Shown piece by piece: positions 34,670 through 43,802 of a DNA stretch of 64,000 nt (position 1 is the first letter of the stretch; each line of letters starts with the position of its first letter). The position numbers and the translations under genes were made by a program. The notes beneath the pieces were generated by a model that saw only the letters and a program-made list of their open reading frames with translations, had not been told where the DNA came from and made no database searches. This DNA is from Pyrenophora tritici-repentis (Eukaryota; Ascomycota; Dothideomycetes; Pleosporales; Pleosporaceae): NCBI RefSeq assembly GCF_003171515.1, contig NC_089390.1, positions 3,720,001-3,784,000 of the forward strand, read 5' to 3'.

Positions 34670-35515
34670 ATGGCATCTACGACGCGAAGGCAAAGCCGGT
34701 TGCTTGAGTTGGGGGAGTTGCCGGCATCCCCGGGAAAGAGTGGGGAGGGTAAGATGGATAAGAAGTCATCGTCTGCCGGGGAAGTAGACCAGAAGGAGGA
34801 GAAGGGCATTAATGGGAAGACCAGAATGATCATGTCGACGACTACAGACCACGCATCTCCAACCACAAATTTCAGCAACATACCCAAAGAAGAAGAAAGC
34901 GAACAAAAGGTTCCAAGAGACGCATCGGAGACCACAGCCACCACACTAAAAGAACGTACCCAATCGATGGAAATGACAGGAATTATCCACGCCCTGGATC
35001 CTCTGCGAATTCCAGAAGAAGAAGGGCGGGTTAAAACCGAAGAATCAGCACTCTATCGATCCAGCTCCATCGTCTCAGACGCCGACGCCCAGGCAGCCAA
35101 CGACAACGCCTTCTCCGCTTCAAACTCCGATTCAGACTCCTCAGACGGCCTAGAAGCCGTCTTCACCGCCGAACTCGAAATCGACGAAGACCCGACCACA
35201 GGCCCCAAACCCACCTCCACTCCACCATCACCAGCACCCTGCCCATCACCCGTTGTGATCACACCTCCCGCTCCACCACTCGTCGCGTCCAAACCCAGTT
35301 TTCAAACCGGCATGGTATACCTAGCGGCTGAATACAAACCCTGGGAGATAGTGTACCAATGTGTCGCGTGCGAAGCCGATGTACGCATCCGAGGTGGGGG
35401 ACAATTGCCGTACAATCTTTCGGGAGGCAATACCGAGATGTTGAGGTGTAGGGAGTGTGGGTGTAGGATTTTGTTGAAGAAGACGAGGAGGGCTATGCAG
35501 TTTGAGGCGCGATAA
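34670..35515 (+). CDS. Acidic protein ending in an Rpb12-like zinc ribbon
   Basis: Single exon, 281 residues from ATG 34670. Residues 1-215 are Ser/Glu/Asp/Pro-rich and probably disordered (ASNSDSDSSDGLEAVF). The last 53 residues look like RPABC4/Rpb12, the zinc subunit shared by RNA polymerases I, II and III: C231-V-A-C234 and C260-R-E-C263, then GCRILLKKTRRAMQFEAR, matching the HRILxKxRTKRxxQFEAR ending of Rpb12. Two things are odd: true Rpb12 is only about 70 residues, and here the two CxxC pairs are 25 residues apart instead of about 13. It may be a divergent paralogue or a protein that borrowed the fold, so I give no symbol. An internal start at Met 35310 would give an Rpb12-sized product. 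Confidence 0.78.
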   Translation: MASTTRRQSRLLELGELPASPGKSGEGKMDKKSSSAGEVDQKEEKGINGKTRMIMSTTTDHASPTTNFSNIPKEEESEQKVPRDASETTATTLKERTQSMEMTGIIHALDPLRIPEEEGRVKTEESALYRSSSIVSDADAQAANDNAFSASNSDSDSSDGLEAVFTAELEIDEDPTTGPKPTSTPPSPAPCPSPVVITPPAPPLVASKPSFQTGMVYLAAEYKPWEIVYQCVACEADVRIRGGGQLPYNLSGGNTEMLRCRECGCRILLKKTRRAMQFEAR

Positions 35516-35716
35516 AATTTGATAGAGTGGCTACTTGGGGATTGGAGATAGAGGATGTATGGGAATATGTATGATATGATGAACATGGTAGAAAGGTATT
35601 GATGTATTGGTACAAGTATGGTAATAGTAATAGTAGTGTACAAGATACCCCACTCCCAACCTCACTTGAAACCTCTATTTAATACTTTTTGTCATCATGC
35701 ACAATCGTTCATCATC

Positions 35717-38204
35717 TCATTTCATCTTCGCTTTCCCCTCCCACGTCTTCACCGCCTTGGAGAATAATTCGCGACACGGGACGCGCGAACCCAACCTTGC
35801 ACACAGCAAAAACGCACCAGATAGCTTACGATGCAAACTATATGTCTCCTCAGGCGGCGGTGCAAGTCTTTCTTTCACCATGACTGGAATAAGACCCCTC
35901 ACCCTATCTGTAATCGTCTGATCCCTGAAGTCGTAGATCTCAGGTCCGCTTCCACTGAAAGGCTCGGAGAGTGTGAGTACGCTTTGGATGTGAGCTTCCA
36001 GCATAGCAGGGCTTTCATTGCCGGTCAAGTAACCCAGTTGAAGAGAAAGGTCGCGTATCGCCGGTTTATCGCCTTGAGAGGCAGCAATGAGGACTTTGAT
36101 GTAGGGTTCCACGAATTGATCTGGGTAGTCGCGGGAGGCGCCAAAGTCGAGGAGCTCGATTTTCTGAGCCGAAGCATTGTATAGGAAATTAGTCCAGTTG
36201 GGATCTGTTTGCATGAATTTGAATTCTACGATTTCGCGTAGGCAGAGACGAAGAATTTGTGTGCCGATCCAGTCGCGTTGTTCCTGAGAAAGGTTCTTGG
36301 GTTTGGTGACGCCGATACCATGCATGAGCTCTGCGGTGAGAACTGTAGGCCCACAGGCTTCGGGGAAAACTTTGGGGACAGTGAAAACGTCGGTATCGTC
36401 TTGCAGGAGGTCGCGGAATCTGGTTTGGCATTCGGCTTCGCGTGTGTAGTCGCATTCCCAGCCGAGTTCTGTACGTGCGTTTGCTATCGTCTTGTCTAGG
36501 AACAACCCTTTTGGAAGAAGACGAGATGCTGTCAGAAGAATGGAGAGATTGCTCAGATCAGAATCGATAGAGTTGGCAACACCAGGATACTGGACTTTAA
36601 CGGCTACTGCTTGGCCTGTAGACTTGAGTACTGCTTTATGTACTTGCCCGATTGAGGCTGCGGCGATAGGAACATCTTCGAAGGATTCAAAGAGATCCCG
36701 CCAGTTGTCACCAAGATTACTTGATAGGACTTTGTTCCGCTGTGATGCTGGCATGTAGTCTGCACTATCTTGCACTCGCTGCAAAACGTCGTGAATGGCA
36801 GGGGGCAGCATCTTGATGTCTTGGAAACTGATCATCTGACCCAGCTTCAAAGCCGCACCTCTCATTCGTGACAGCTTTGCTACTAGAATTTCCAAGTTAC
36901 CAGGACTGAGCATTAGGGAGCCAGTAGTTGATGCAGCGCCACCGGTGGCCCGCCGAAGACCTTCGCCAACGGCGCCGAGCGCCATGCTTGTGCCTAAGCC
37001 GGCATACTGCCATATACGGCCGAACCGTGATGACGGGACTCTCGACTCTCGTAGTGCATACGGTGCTTTCTCTTGTTCGGTGACTACCTCACTGCGTGGC
37101 TATTGTATGACTGTCAGCAAATCAGCAGATTTCAGCCTAATACGGGAGCAAGCATACCTCGGTGTTTGACTGGGCATCCTGCACGAGCTGAGACGCGAAT
37201 TTTTCCATGTCTTCCGAGGCGGCTACGGACTTACTTTGCTGGGCCGGTTTCGGTGATGCTGACGCTTGACTCGGTCGCTCACTCACGGGCAGGGGTCGGT
37301 CGTCGAGAGGATGTCGTCCACCAGTCGTCCGCTGCGCGTATTCCTTTCTCGAGAACGGATCACTACCGAGCATTCTCGCGACGCGTTTCGAATGGAAGAC
37401 ATCGGTGTTGATTCCTTCGGGTATGTCACTCGGCTGCACTTCGGCGGACCGGGTGTAGAAGACGTCTCTATCGTGGCCTTTCTGGAGCTTTTCGGCCTGT
37501 GCTGATAGCGGAGTTCGCTGGGGATCTTTCGCATGTGCAGGGATTGACCTCGTGACTTGTGTATGGTTGCCTCGCGGGTGTCCAGGTAAAGGTATAGTAG
37601 ACTTGGAAGATTCCACGGGCTTGATGCCCTCATCCTCATGTCGGGCGTTTCCGCTCTGGTCACGAGCCAGAGGTTCCTTTGGTGCCTCATGGGCTGGTCT
37701 CTCTGAGAAAGTATCCTGTCCCTTCTCCTGTCCTAGCGTCAAGCCTCGGCTTGGTATCGTCCCATCAGGCAACGGCGACCTGGGAGCCTTCTCTTGTTCA
37801 ACCTCCAACTCCTCCGTGGGCGGCGGCGACTGAGCAGTATTCTGCCCGGACCGCTCATAGTGATGGTCTTGTTCGGCTCCATCTCTGACGCCCTGTGCCG
37901 GTACCTTTCTCTCTACCGTATCTCTTCTAGGAATCTTGTCCTGCGGCGTCCATTGTGTGCTCGTCGCTCGGTCCGCAGCGGCCTTTGCGTAGGCTGGGGC
38001 TTCCTCGCTGAAGCGTTGCGAAAGGGCGATGGCAGCGGCAGCGGTAAGGGTAATGCGGTCCGTCTGGTCCTTGACAGCTTTGGCTAGGCTTGACGTCTTG
38101 TTATAAGCATCCCACTGGCTCGTCCGAAGCGCAATGTGCTTCTGTGCGACGCCTCTCGAGGCATTGAAGAGCTTCGCGGCGTCAACAAGCCGTCTTCCAG
38201 CCAT
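35717..38204 (-). CDS. COQ8: COQ8/ADCK-type atypical kinase, coenzyme Q biosynthesis
   Basis: Two exons, 38204-37158 and 37099-35717 (GTATGC donor, ATAG acceptor, phase 0); 809 residues. Residues 1-25 (MAGRRLVDAAKLFNASRG) look like a mitochondrial presequence; 60-340 are hydrophilic and low-complexity. The C-terminal 420 residues form the ABC1/UbiB fold: KLGQ (434-437) for the KxGQ motif, the alanine-rich loop AAAS (495-498) that replaces the P loop, Lys517 in VAVKVQYPG, DPNWTN (648-653) and DFG (667-669). The family acts as an ATPase/kinase organising the coenzyme Q synthesis complex on the matrix side of the inner membrane. The reading frame is open upstream to GTG 38240 but the first ATG is 38204. 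Confidence 0.93.
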
Positions 38205-38221
38205 TGCAACGGGATGAATCA

Positions 38222-38242
38222 CTAGCGACGAGCGCAACACAT
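38222..38242 (-). promoter_or_regulatory. Short upstream ORF of COQ8
   Basis: ATG at 38242 opens a 6-codon frame (MCCARR, stop TAG) ending 17 nt before the COQ8 ATG, in a different frame. If inside the transcript it could reduce COQ8 translation. The transcript start is unknown. Confidence 0.35.
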
Positions 38243-38696
38243 GACGAGTAGTTGCTAGAGCAATGGACGAGCCGTCGTGAGCTCACGAAACCCACGGAAA
38301 TTATGCGCGTCATAGCTGCATTGCGTTAGGCACAAAGGCGGAAATTGTGCGATTGGCTACAAGCTACAGACGAAACGAGCATGGTGATCGACTAGTGGGG
38401 CAGCTCTACCACCCTCAACAAACCAACCACCACGTTCACACTGATTCTCCGACCAGATCACGAGCTCACTAATTTTTGTCCCTTCGCCGGATTGCCACCA
38501 TCCGGCCGGTACACAAAGTCAACGTGGTGTCCCAATTTACACAACCTCGGCACATGGCCCTTTGCAGTTGCGGCTTCCTATACAAGTCATCCCTCGCAAC
38601 GTGTAAACAACCCAATCACTTCGCAAGCCAAGGCCATAGCACGTGTATCAGGCCCCTAAATACCGTCTCCCGGACCCCACGAAAAGAGTTGGAAAG
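38243..38696. promoter_or_regulatory. Shared upstream region of COQ8 and NTA1
   Basis: 0.45 kb between divergent genes, the probable promoters of both; no clear TATA box or known operator was found. Confidence 0.35.
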
Positions 38697-39614
38697 ATGA
38701 AGGTGGCGTGTCTCCAGTTCGCGCCCGAGGTCGGTCAAGTCCAAGAAAACATCCAGCGCGCCGACGACATATTATCAAGGACACGAATACCAGATGATCT
38801 AGACTGGCTAGTCCTCCCTGAAATGGCCTTTTCGGGATACAACTTCCACACCCTCGATGAGATCAAACCGTACCTAGAGCCCACCGCATCCGGCGTATCA
38901 ACCAAATGGGCGCAGCAAGTAGCCAAACACTACAACTGCCATGTCACAATCGGCTACCCGGAGATTACAGACCCCTCTACCAATCCCACGGACACGCAGA
39001 CCCAATACAACAGCACCGTAACCGTTTCTCCTCAAGGAGAAGTCTTGCACAACTACCGAAAATCTTTCCTCTACTACACAGACGAGACGTGGGCGTCTGA
39101 AGGCCCGGGCTCCCGCTCTCACAAGCTTGCAAACAACGCGTCCCCCGATAACCCTTTTTTCACCGGCCAACTAGGTGCTCTCGGTAAAGTCACATTGGGC
39201 ATATGTATGGATATCAACCCTTACAAATTCGTTTCGCCCTGGTCGGATTATGAGTTCTGCTCCTTGGCCTTGTCGTCTCAGTCGTCTTTGATCTGCATAT
39301 CGATGGCGTGGCTTTGTCATCTCACTCCCACGGAACTTGCGAAAGACCCTTCACAGCCGGATGTAGCCACTGTGGCATATTGGGTTGAGCGCTTTCAACC
39401 ATTGGTCGAAGCAAAAAGCGATAGGCCGTTTTATGTTGTCCTTGCGAACCGGTGTGGAATGGAAAAGGGTCTGTGCTACGCTGGAAGCAGTACGGTGATC
39501 CGCATCGAAAAGGGTGTCGTTAGCTTATACGAGACGGCGGGAAAGAGCGAGGAAACTTGTCTTGTCGTGGACTTGGATGAGCGACCCAAGTTCCAAGTGA
39601 GGAGTGGAAGATAG
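38697..39614 (+). CDS. NTA1: Protein N-terminal Asn/Gln amidase, nitrilase superfamily
   Basis: Single exon, 305 residues from ATG 38697. The nitrilase triad is complete: Glu42 in LVLPEMAFSGYNF, Lys122 in NYRKSFLYYTDE and Cys170 in LGICMDINPYKF. The LPEMAFSGYNF and GICMDINPY blocks, with the SPWSDYEF and CHLTPTE segments, are those of fungal Nta1, which deamidates N-terminal Asn and Gln to Asp and Glu so that the protein enters the Arg/N-degron pathway. Length is shorter than yeast Nta1 (about 457) but usual for filamentous fungi. The frame upstream of the ATG is open to 38643 without another ATG. Confidence 0.88.
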   Translation: MKVACLQFAPEVGQVQENIQRADDILSRTRIPDDLDWLVLPEMAFSGYNFHTLDEIKPYLEPTASGVSTKWAQQVAKHYNCHVTIGYPEITDPSTNPTDTQTQYNSTVTVSPQGEVLHNYRKSFLYYTDETWASEGPGSRSHKLANNASPDNPFFTGQLGALGKVTLGICMDINPYKFVSPWSDYEFCSLALSSQSSLICISMAWLCHLTPTELAKDPSQPDVATVAYWVERFQPLVEAKSDRPFYVVLANRCGMEKGLCYAGSSTVIRIEKGVVSLYETAGKSEETCLVVDLDERPKFQVRSGR

Positions 39615-40394
39615 AAGAGGGACATGTAGAGGGCGCGATACTGGCACAAGTTCCCGCTTTGGGCAAATGCTGACGGATTGGTATCTGGGCCGACCGTAGG
39701 ACGAGACGGAAAACGAAAACGGAAAGTCCAAGACAGCAGGTGAGACGAGACTTGCGGAGAAAAACACGATAGCGACTTTGATGACCGCTATGACTCTATT
39801 TACTACAACACTAATGCTATAATGACCTTTATACCCCTCTTAGCCTATTGTGAAGCTTTGCTCCAATGCATTCACACGTGGTACCTGCGTGGCGTAAAAC
39901 GGGTCCATGGGATTGTGCGACAGTTCAAGGAACATGCGTTGGAAGACAGTAACTCTTAGTGAAGAAATTTGCTGTGCAGTGCAACACGCCAGTAACATTC
40001 GTATTGAGCCGCTTAGGTCATCCGTAGTCATCACAAGCTTCGGCATCACCAGCATTGAAACACCGCTGTTGTTCATTGCGACCCAGCAAGTGGTTGTTTA
40101 ATTCATCACTGCCTAGTCTAAACCATCATGATCAGATTCCTTCCGTAATCATTTTCAGACCCCAAGCGCCGTGAATGAGAGGTAGGTAGGTAGTATCCGG
40201 TAACGTGCAAACAAACACCAGCCATTGCATCCCTCGTCTGCAGATGTACTTCGCTTAGAAGACTGGTCGCTCGGTTCCCGCCATGTGCGAAGTTCCCAAT
40301 GTGATCGCTCGCGTCGAAAAGACTTGTCGGTATAAGAGAGATGAAGTTGGGAATCGAGAATCGAGTGAGGGATGGTTCGTCGGGGGCGATACGT
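39615..40394. other. Intergenic region, convergent
   Basis: 0.78 kb between the 3' ends of NTA1 and eL39; no gene seen. A TTG-started minus-strand frame covering 40118-40807 is an artefact formed by reading through the eL39 introns. Confidence 0.5.
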
Positions 40395-40723
40395 TTAGAT
40401 ACCGAGACGGGTCTTGCGCCAGTGTCGTCGCTTGGCGTTGTACCTGTGCGTGTCCTGTCAGTTTCGTGCGCTTTTACTTCATCGTTGCAAGTGTCGTCAT
40501 CTCCCATGTCGCTTGCTGCGATGGAGAGAACGCGTCTGTTGTAGGCAGTCCGTACCTGATGGTGTTGCCGGTCCTCAGGCGAATCCACTGAGGGATAGGG
40601 CGGTTCTGCTTCTGCGCGCGGGCAAGCTTCTGCTTGGTGCGGAATGACTTCTGGCTCTGTGGGAATTATCAATACGGAGTCCTCAATACATCGACAGCCG
40701 TAGGGCGGTGGCTTACCGGCATC
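40395..40723 (-). CDS. RPL39: Large-subunit ribosomal protein eL39
   Basis: Three exons: 40723-40718 (only ATG CCG), 40656-40556 and 40443-40395; introns of 61 and 112 bp with GTAAGC and GTACGG donors and CACAG and ACAG acceptors. The 51-residue product begins [19 protein letters not shown], continues [20 protein letters not shown] and ends [12 protein letters not shown], the full sequence pattern of eL39. It is a small basic protein of the 60S subunit at the peptide exit tunnel. The gene is too short and too split for an ORF scan. A further leader intron may exist, since CCCACAG lies about 65 nt before the ATG. Confidence 0.96.
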
Positions 40724-41042
40724 GTGACTGCTTGATGTGAGTAGTCGATGTCGAAAGTTGGTGTCGTTGTCGAGGGCACGAAAATTGACCTGTGGGTTGT
40801 AAGCCAAGGCAATTACGCGAGTTCGGAATCCATGCTAGTCTGTGTTGGTGTTAGCGCCGACATCTCCACTGCGACTCCTCACCACGCCCGCAGCAAGAAC
40901 AACCTTGAGCGTGTATACATTTTTTTTCTAGTTGATAAACTTCTATCCAATTCATATTTAGATTGGACAGAAACAACTTTTAGTTTCTTGTGAGAGCGGG
41001 GTATAACAATCCTTTTGCAGGTCCGCATATGGTGCTTGAAGG
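40724..41042. promoter_or_regulatory. eL39 upstream region
   Basis: About 320 bp: eL39 promoter and leader, then AT-rich DNA leading into the dead-gene island. No other feature seen. Confidence 0.35.
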
Positions 41043-41675
41043 ATGGCGCAATGCTTAACAATAAGCGTCCTTGTCCTCCACGAGTTGACTAGATGTCTTG
41101 TTAGGCGGTTCCCCGATTCTACGGTTATTAAGAGTGGAGGGAAAGCTAGACTTGATGAGAGTCTAGCACTGAAACTTGCCGCAAAATATAGTCTCCTAGT
41201 CCCCGCGTGTACGGTGCGGAGGGACCCTAAGCGTTGGGAAGTCTCAGTCCGAATAGACTTTGTCAAAGGCGAAGAGCTTCAAACTGTCTGGACTTAAATG
41301 AGTGCAGAAGAAAAGAGTGGTATATTCTGGCAACTGCAAGATGATTTGACGAAAATGCGACCTATACCCTGGGAAAGTAAGCCTATTAGATCTTGCTCTC
41401 GTGGATAAGTACGAAACAAACGCATATACGCGGAAGAGACGACATTCAATTCTAAGTTCCATTGCAAGCTCATAGAAACAACTTTAGACGCAGTTCGGAC
41501 CGAGTTGTATCAGCAACTTCGTAGCGATCATGGCATGGTCTTCTCCCATGGGGATTGCACACAACATAAGATCTTAGTCAAATATGGCTAGCTAACAGAT
41601 CGAACGTTCGGAGCCATGCTCCCGCGAACTGAAAATAGAAGAGAGGAGTGGATCGAAAGTTTTGCAAACCATTAA
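41043..41675 (+). pseudogene. Degenerate APH-type (aminoglycoside phosphotransferase fold) kinase
   Basis: A single frame from ATG 41043 to TAA 41675 reads as an APH-fold protein but is cut by TAA 41295, TAA 41406 and TAG 41589. Before the first stop: LVRRFPDSTVIKSGGKARLD, then IDFVKGEELQTVW, the N-lobe of fungal APH proteins. Between the second and third stops: LIETTLDAVRTELYQQLRSD followed by FSHGDCTQHKILV. The catalytic loop of this family is HGDxxxxNxLV, so its essential Asn has become Lys. After the third stop the sequence resembling the IDWE(M/R) metal-binding block is in another frame. No function can remain. No toxin or resistance role is implied; fungal genomes hold many such APH-fold genes. 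Confidence 0.7.
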
Positions 41676-41895
41676 TTGTTTGGGGGTGCCACAAGGGCCT
41701 ACCCGTGTCTATAATGGCCAGGCTCAGTTATAGTCCACACAACTTGACTACTCAACAAGAACATAGCGCCCAAGGACCCTGTCAGCGGCAGCTCCGGATT
41801 TTCTGTAGGTTCCTTTCGTATAGTTCTCTTATACTACACGGGACTGGATTTTATGACAGGAATATGAGCTTCGACCTTGTCACTTTGCGCATCGG

Positions 41896-41903
41896 CTTGC
41901 TAG
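41896..41903. repeat. Left 8-bp target-site duplication of the MITE
   Basis: CTTGCTAG, identical to 42066-42073, fits the hAT target pattern nTnnnnAn. Confidence 0.75.
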
Positions 41904-42065
41904 CACAGTCCGCAACAATCAATTAAGTGGGTCCTAGAAGGTTCAGATTGGATTGATTGATTACCGCTTTAAGCCTAGTAGTTACCTATAGGAGTTTAAG
42001 CCCTACCTAGATAGGTAAGTGGGTCTAGGAGAGTGACCGGATTGAATTGATTGTTGCGGAGTCTA
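41904..42065. mobile_element. hAT-like MITE, 162 bp
   Basis: Terminal inverted repeats share a perfect 16-bp core, TCCGCAACAATCAATT at 41909-41924 and its reverse complement at 42045-42060; over 21 terminal bases 18 match. The ends begin CACAG and TAGAC (read inward), close to the hAT rule (T/C)A(A/G)NG. Exact 8-bp duplications CTTGCTAG flank both ends. Inside, AAGTGGGTC-CTAG occurs twice and no protein is encoded, so any movement depended on a transposase from elsewhere. Confidence 0.78.
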
Positions 42066-42073
42066 CTTGCTAG
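42066..42073. repeat. Right 8-bp target-site duplication of the MITE
   Basis: CTTGCTAG, the second copy of the duplicated host sequence; host BTB reading resumes directly after it. Confidence 0.75.
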
Positions 42074-42983
42074 ACATGGACGAGCCATCTAATGTTCTGT
42101 CCACAGTCTCGCCATACTTTCAAGCAGCTTCGAGAGTTCCTTGAAAGAGACCACTGACCATTTCATAGCTCTGACCGACCTACCTGAGCAAACATTTCGT
42201 TTTTTCCTCCAATAGACGCATGTACAGATACGGCAAGAACCAGAGGGTGCATGTGTCCCCTCTCTTTGAGTGCTGCTCAAGAAACCTACAGAGGCCACGA
42301 GCGAGACGGTAAATTCGGCAGAGACGCCGCCCTATCTATGGAGTAATTTGTCCATCGACAAGAACCATACCTACCCCGTGGCTGAGCAAGCCTATCTGCC
42401 ACGCCAGCAAGAACAAAAGGTACACTGCGGGGACAAAGAGTAGCTGGCCAATTATCGATCGACCATTATCTCACATCTTCGCCTATTCATCTTTGCCGAT
42501 AGATACAACGTGCCTCAGCTGCGGGACGATGCCATAACTGCCTGCGTAGCTCAGTCACATGCGTGGAAATGGTAGCCTGGTCCAGATGGCGAATTCATTC
42601 AATTCCTGTACGCCAACCTTCCTCGCAAATCAAGTTTGATGCGATTACTGGTGTCCTCGAACGCATCGTATTGGGCTGTAGCGCCCGATGTAAACTGTTC
42701 ATCTAGGGTAGCTGACATTCGCGACATGTATTCAGACTTGTACTTTGATGCTATCGTTGCAATGGCCGAGCGGTTCCAGGAAAGAGTTTTAACACACGAT
42801 GGTATTATATTCTACGAGGACTGTATGCCAGACTCTTATGTCTTGCATGGACATGTAGACCATGAAGAAGAGCAGTGTCGCCACCGCATTCGACAAAACG
42901 TGCACATTTTCGCCAAGCTCATCAATGCATTCGTTCAAGACGGGCTTGGCATGACTGCTGAGCCTGTTGAGGAACAGTTGTGA

Positions 42984-43802
42984 TTGCACGAATGCCTGAT
43001 GATACACCAAGGCTGCAGCGACTGGGAAAGCTGGTGGATGGCTACAAGGCTCGTGGCTGTAATTTTGACAGAAGTTAGAAAGCCAAGACGAGTTTGAGAA
43101 CCTGGAACGACGCTACTGTGCCATCGCGGAGACGGGCACAAGACTTGAGACTGCCGGTCAGTGTGGACCTTCGGCCATGTGGCCAAGCCGGAGAAGGGAG
43201 CAGTAATAAGGAATTGACGGGCGGATGCGGCAGGTGCAGAAGTGGATAGCAGTGGGTAGCAGAAACCATTGCCATGTCGCCTTATGACCCTGTGAAACAA
43301 GTGAGACGAACCTGTCGTTAGAAGGCGACGGTAATGGCTGCGCACGAACCCCGGATTCCACTAGTGTACGACAAAAGACTCGAACCATTGCTAGCGTAAT
43401 GGCACGCCCAGGGCTGCAGCATGTCGATCACAAAGACCCTCTTGTTTCGGCCAGACAGCGCGTTGCATCTCACCACGCGCCCGGCGCTATTGCGGTTCAC
43501 CCAACGCGACGCATATGCTTCATAGTTAGCATCGCCATCGCCATCGCCGTCGCCTCTGCTATAGCCTCCAATTGCCATTGCCATTGCCATTGCCATTGCC
43601 ATTGCCATTGCTATTGCCTCGCCTTTCATCTAGTCTTCATCACGTGTCGTATCGCATTTCCCCTTTTTTTTCCAGCTTTACTGCGCGACGCCATTGAAAT
43701 AAGAAGACGATCAAGGCCGGCTTGGTTCGTTTTTTCATTCGAAGACTCGGCCCCTACCGACGCCTCTTGTACATATTCACTCATATATTGTAAATCGCGG
43801 CC
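42984..43802. promoter_or_regulatory. Upstream region of the CDF transporter gene
   Basis: 0.8 kb without a supported gene, containing two hexanucleotide repeats. A CT-rich/T-rich patch near 43655-43675 may mark the core promoter. Confidence 0.35.
43531..43618. repeat. Hexanucleotide microsatellites (ATCGCC)n and (ATTGCC)n
   Basis: Four ATCGCC/GTCGCC units at 43531-43554 and eight ATTGCC units at 43571-43618, the seventh being ATTGCT. They lie about 190-270 bp before the CDF transporter ATG, so length changes could alter its promoter or leader. Confidence 0.9.

Larger units (their letters stand above)
41864..42983 (+). pseudogene. BTB/POZ-domain gene broken by a MITE, a frameshift and four stops
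   Basis: The remnant starts near ATG 41864 (MSFDLVTLRIGLL), is interrupted by the MITE at 41904-42065, and resumes at 42074 (DMDEPSNVLSTVSPYFQAA), in frame if the element and one 8-bp duplicate are removed. One base is lost or gained between 42121 and 42132; after that a single frame runs to 42983 with stops TAG 42213, TGA 42267, TAG 42441 and TAG 42573. It carries DLPEQTFRFFLQ, the BTB core helix region, then LFIFADRYNVPQLRDDA and FIQFLYANLP, typical of fungal BTB proteins. TAG 42573 and 42213 sit where Trp is expected in the family (TGG to TAG). Such proteins normally serve as Cullin-3 adaptors or are uncharacterised. Confidence 0.8.

Noticed and set aside
40118..40807. 229-codon minus-strand frame
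   Set aside because: Begins at TTG and runs through the eL39 exons in the wrong frame; the spliced eL39 model explains the region.
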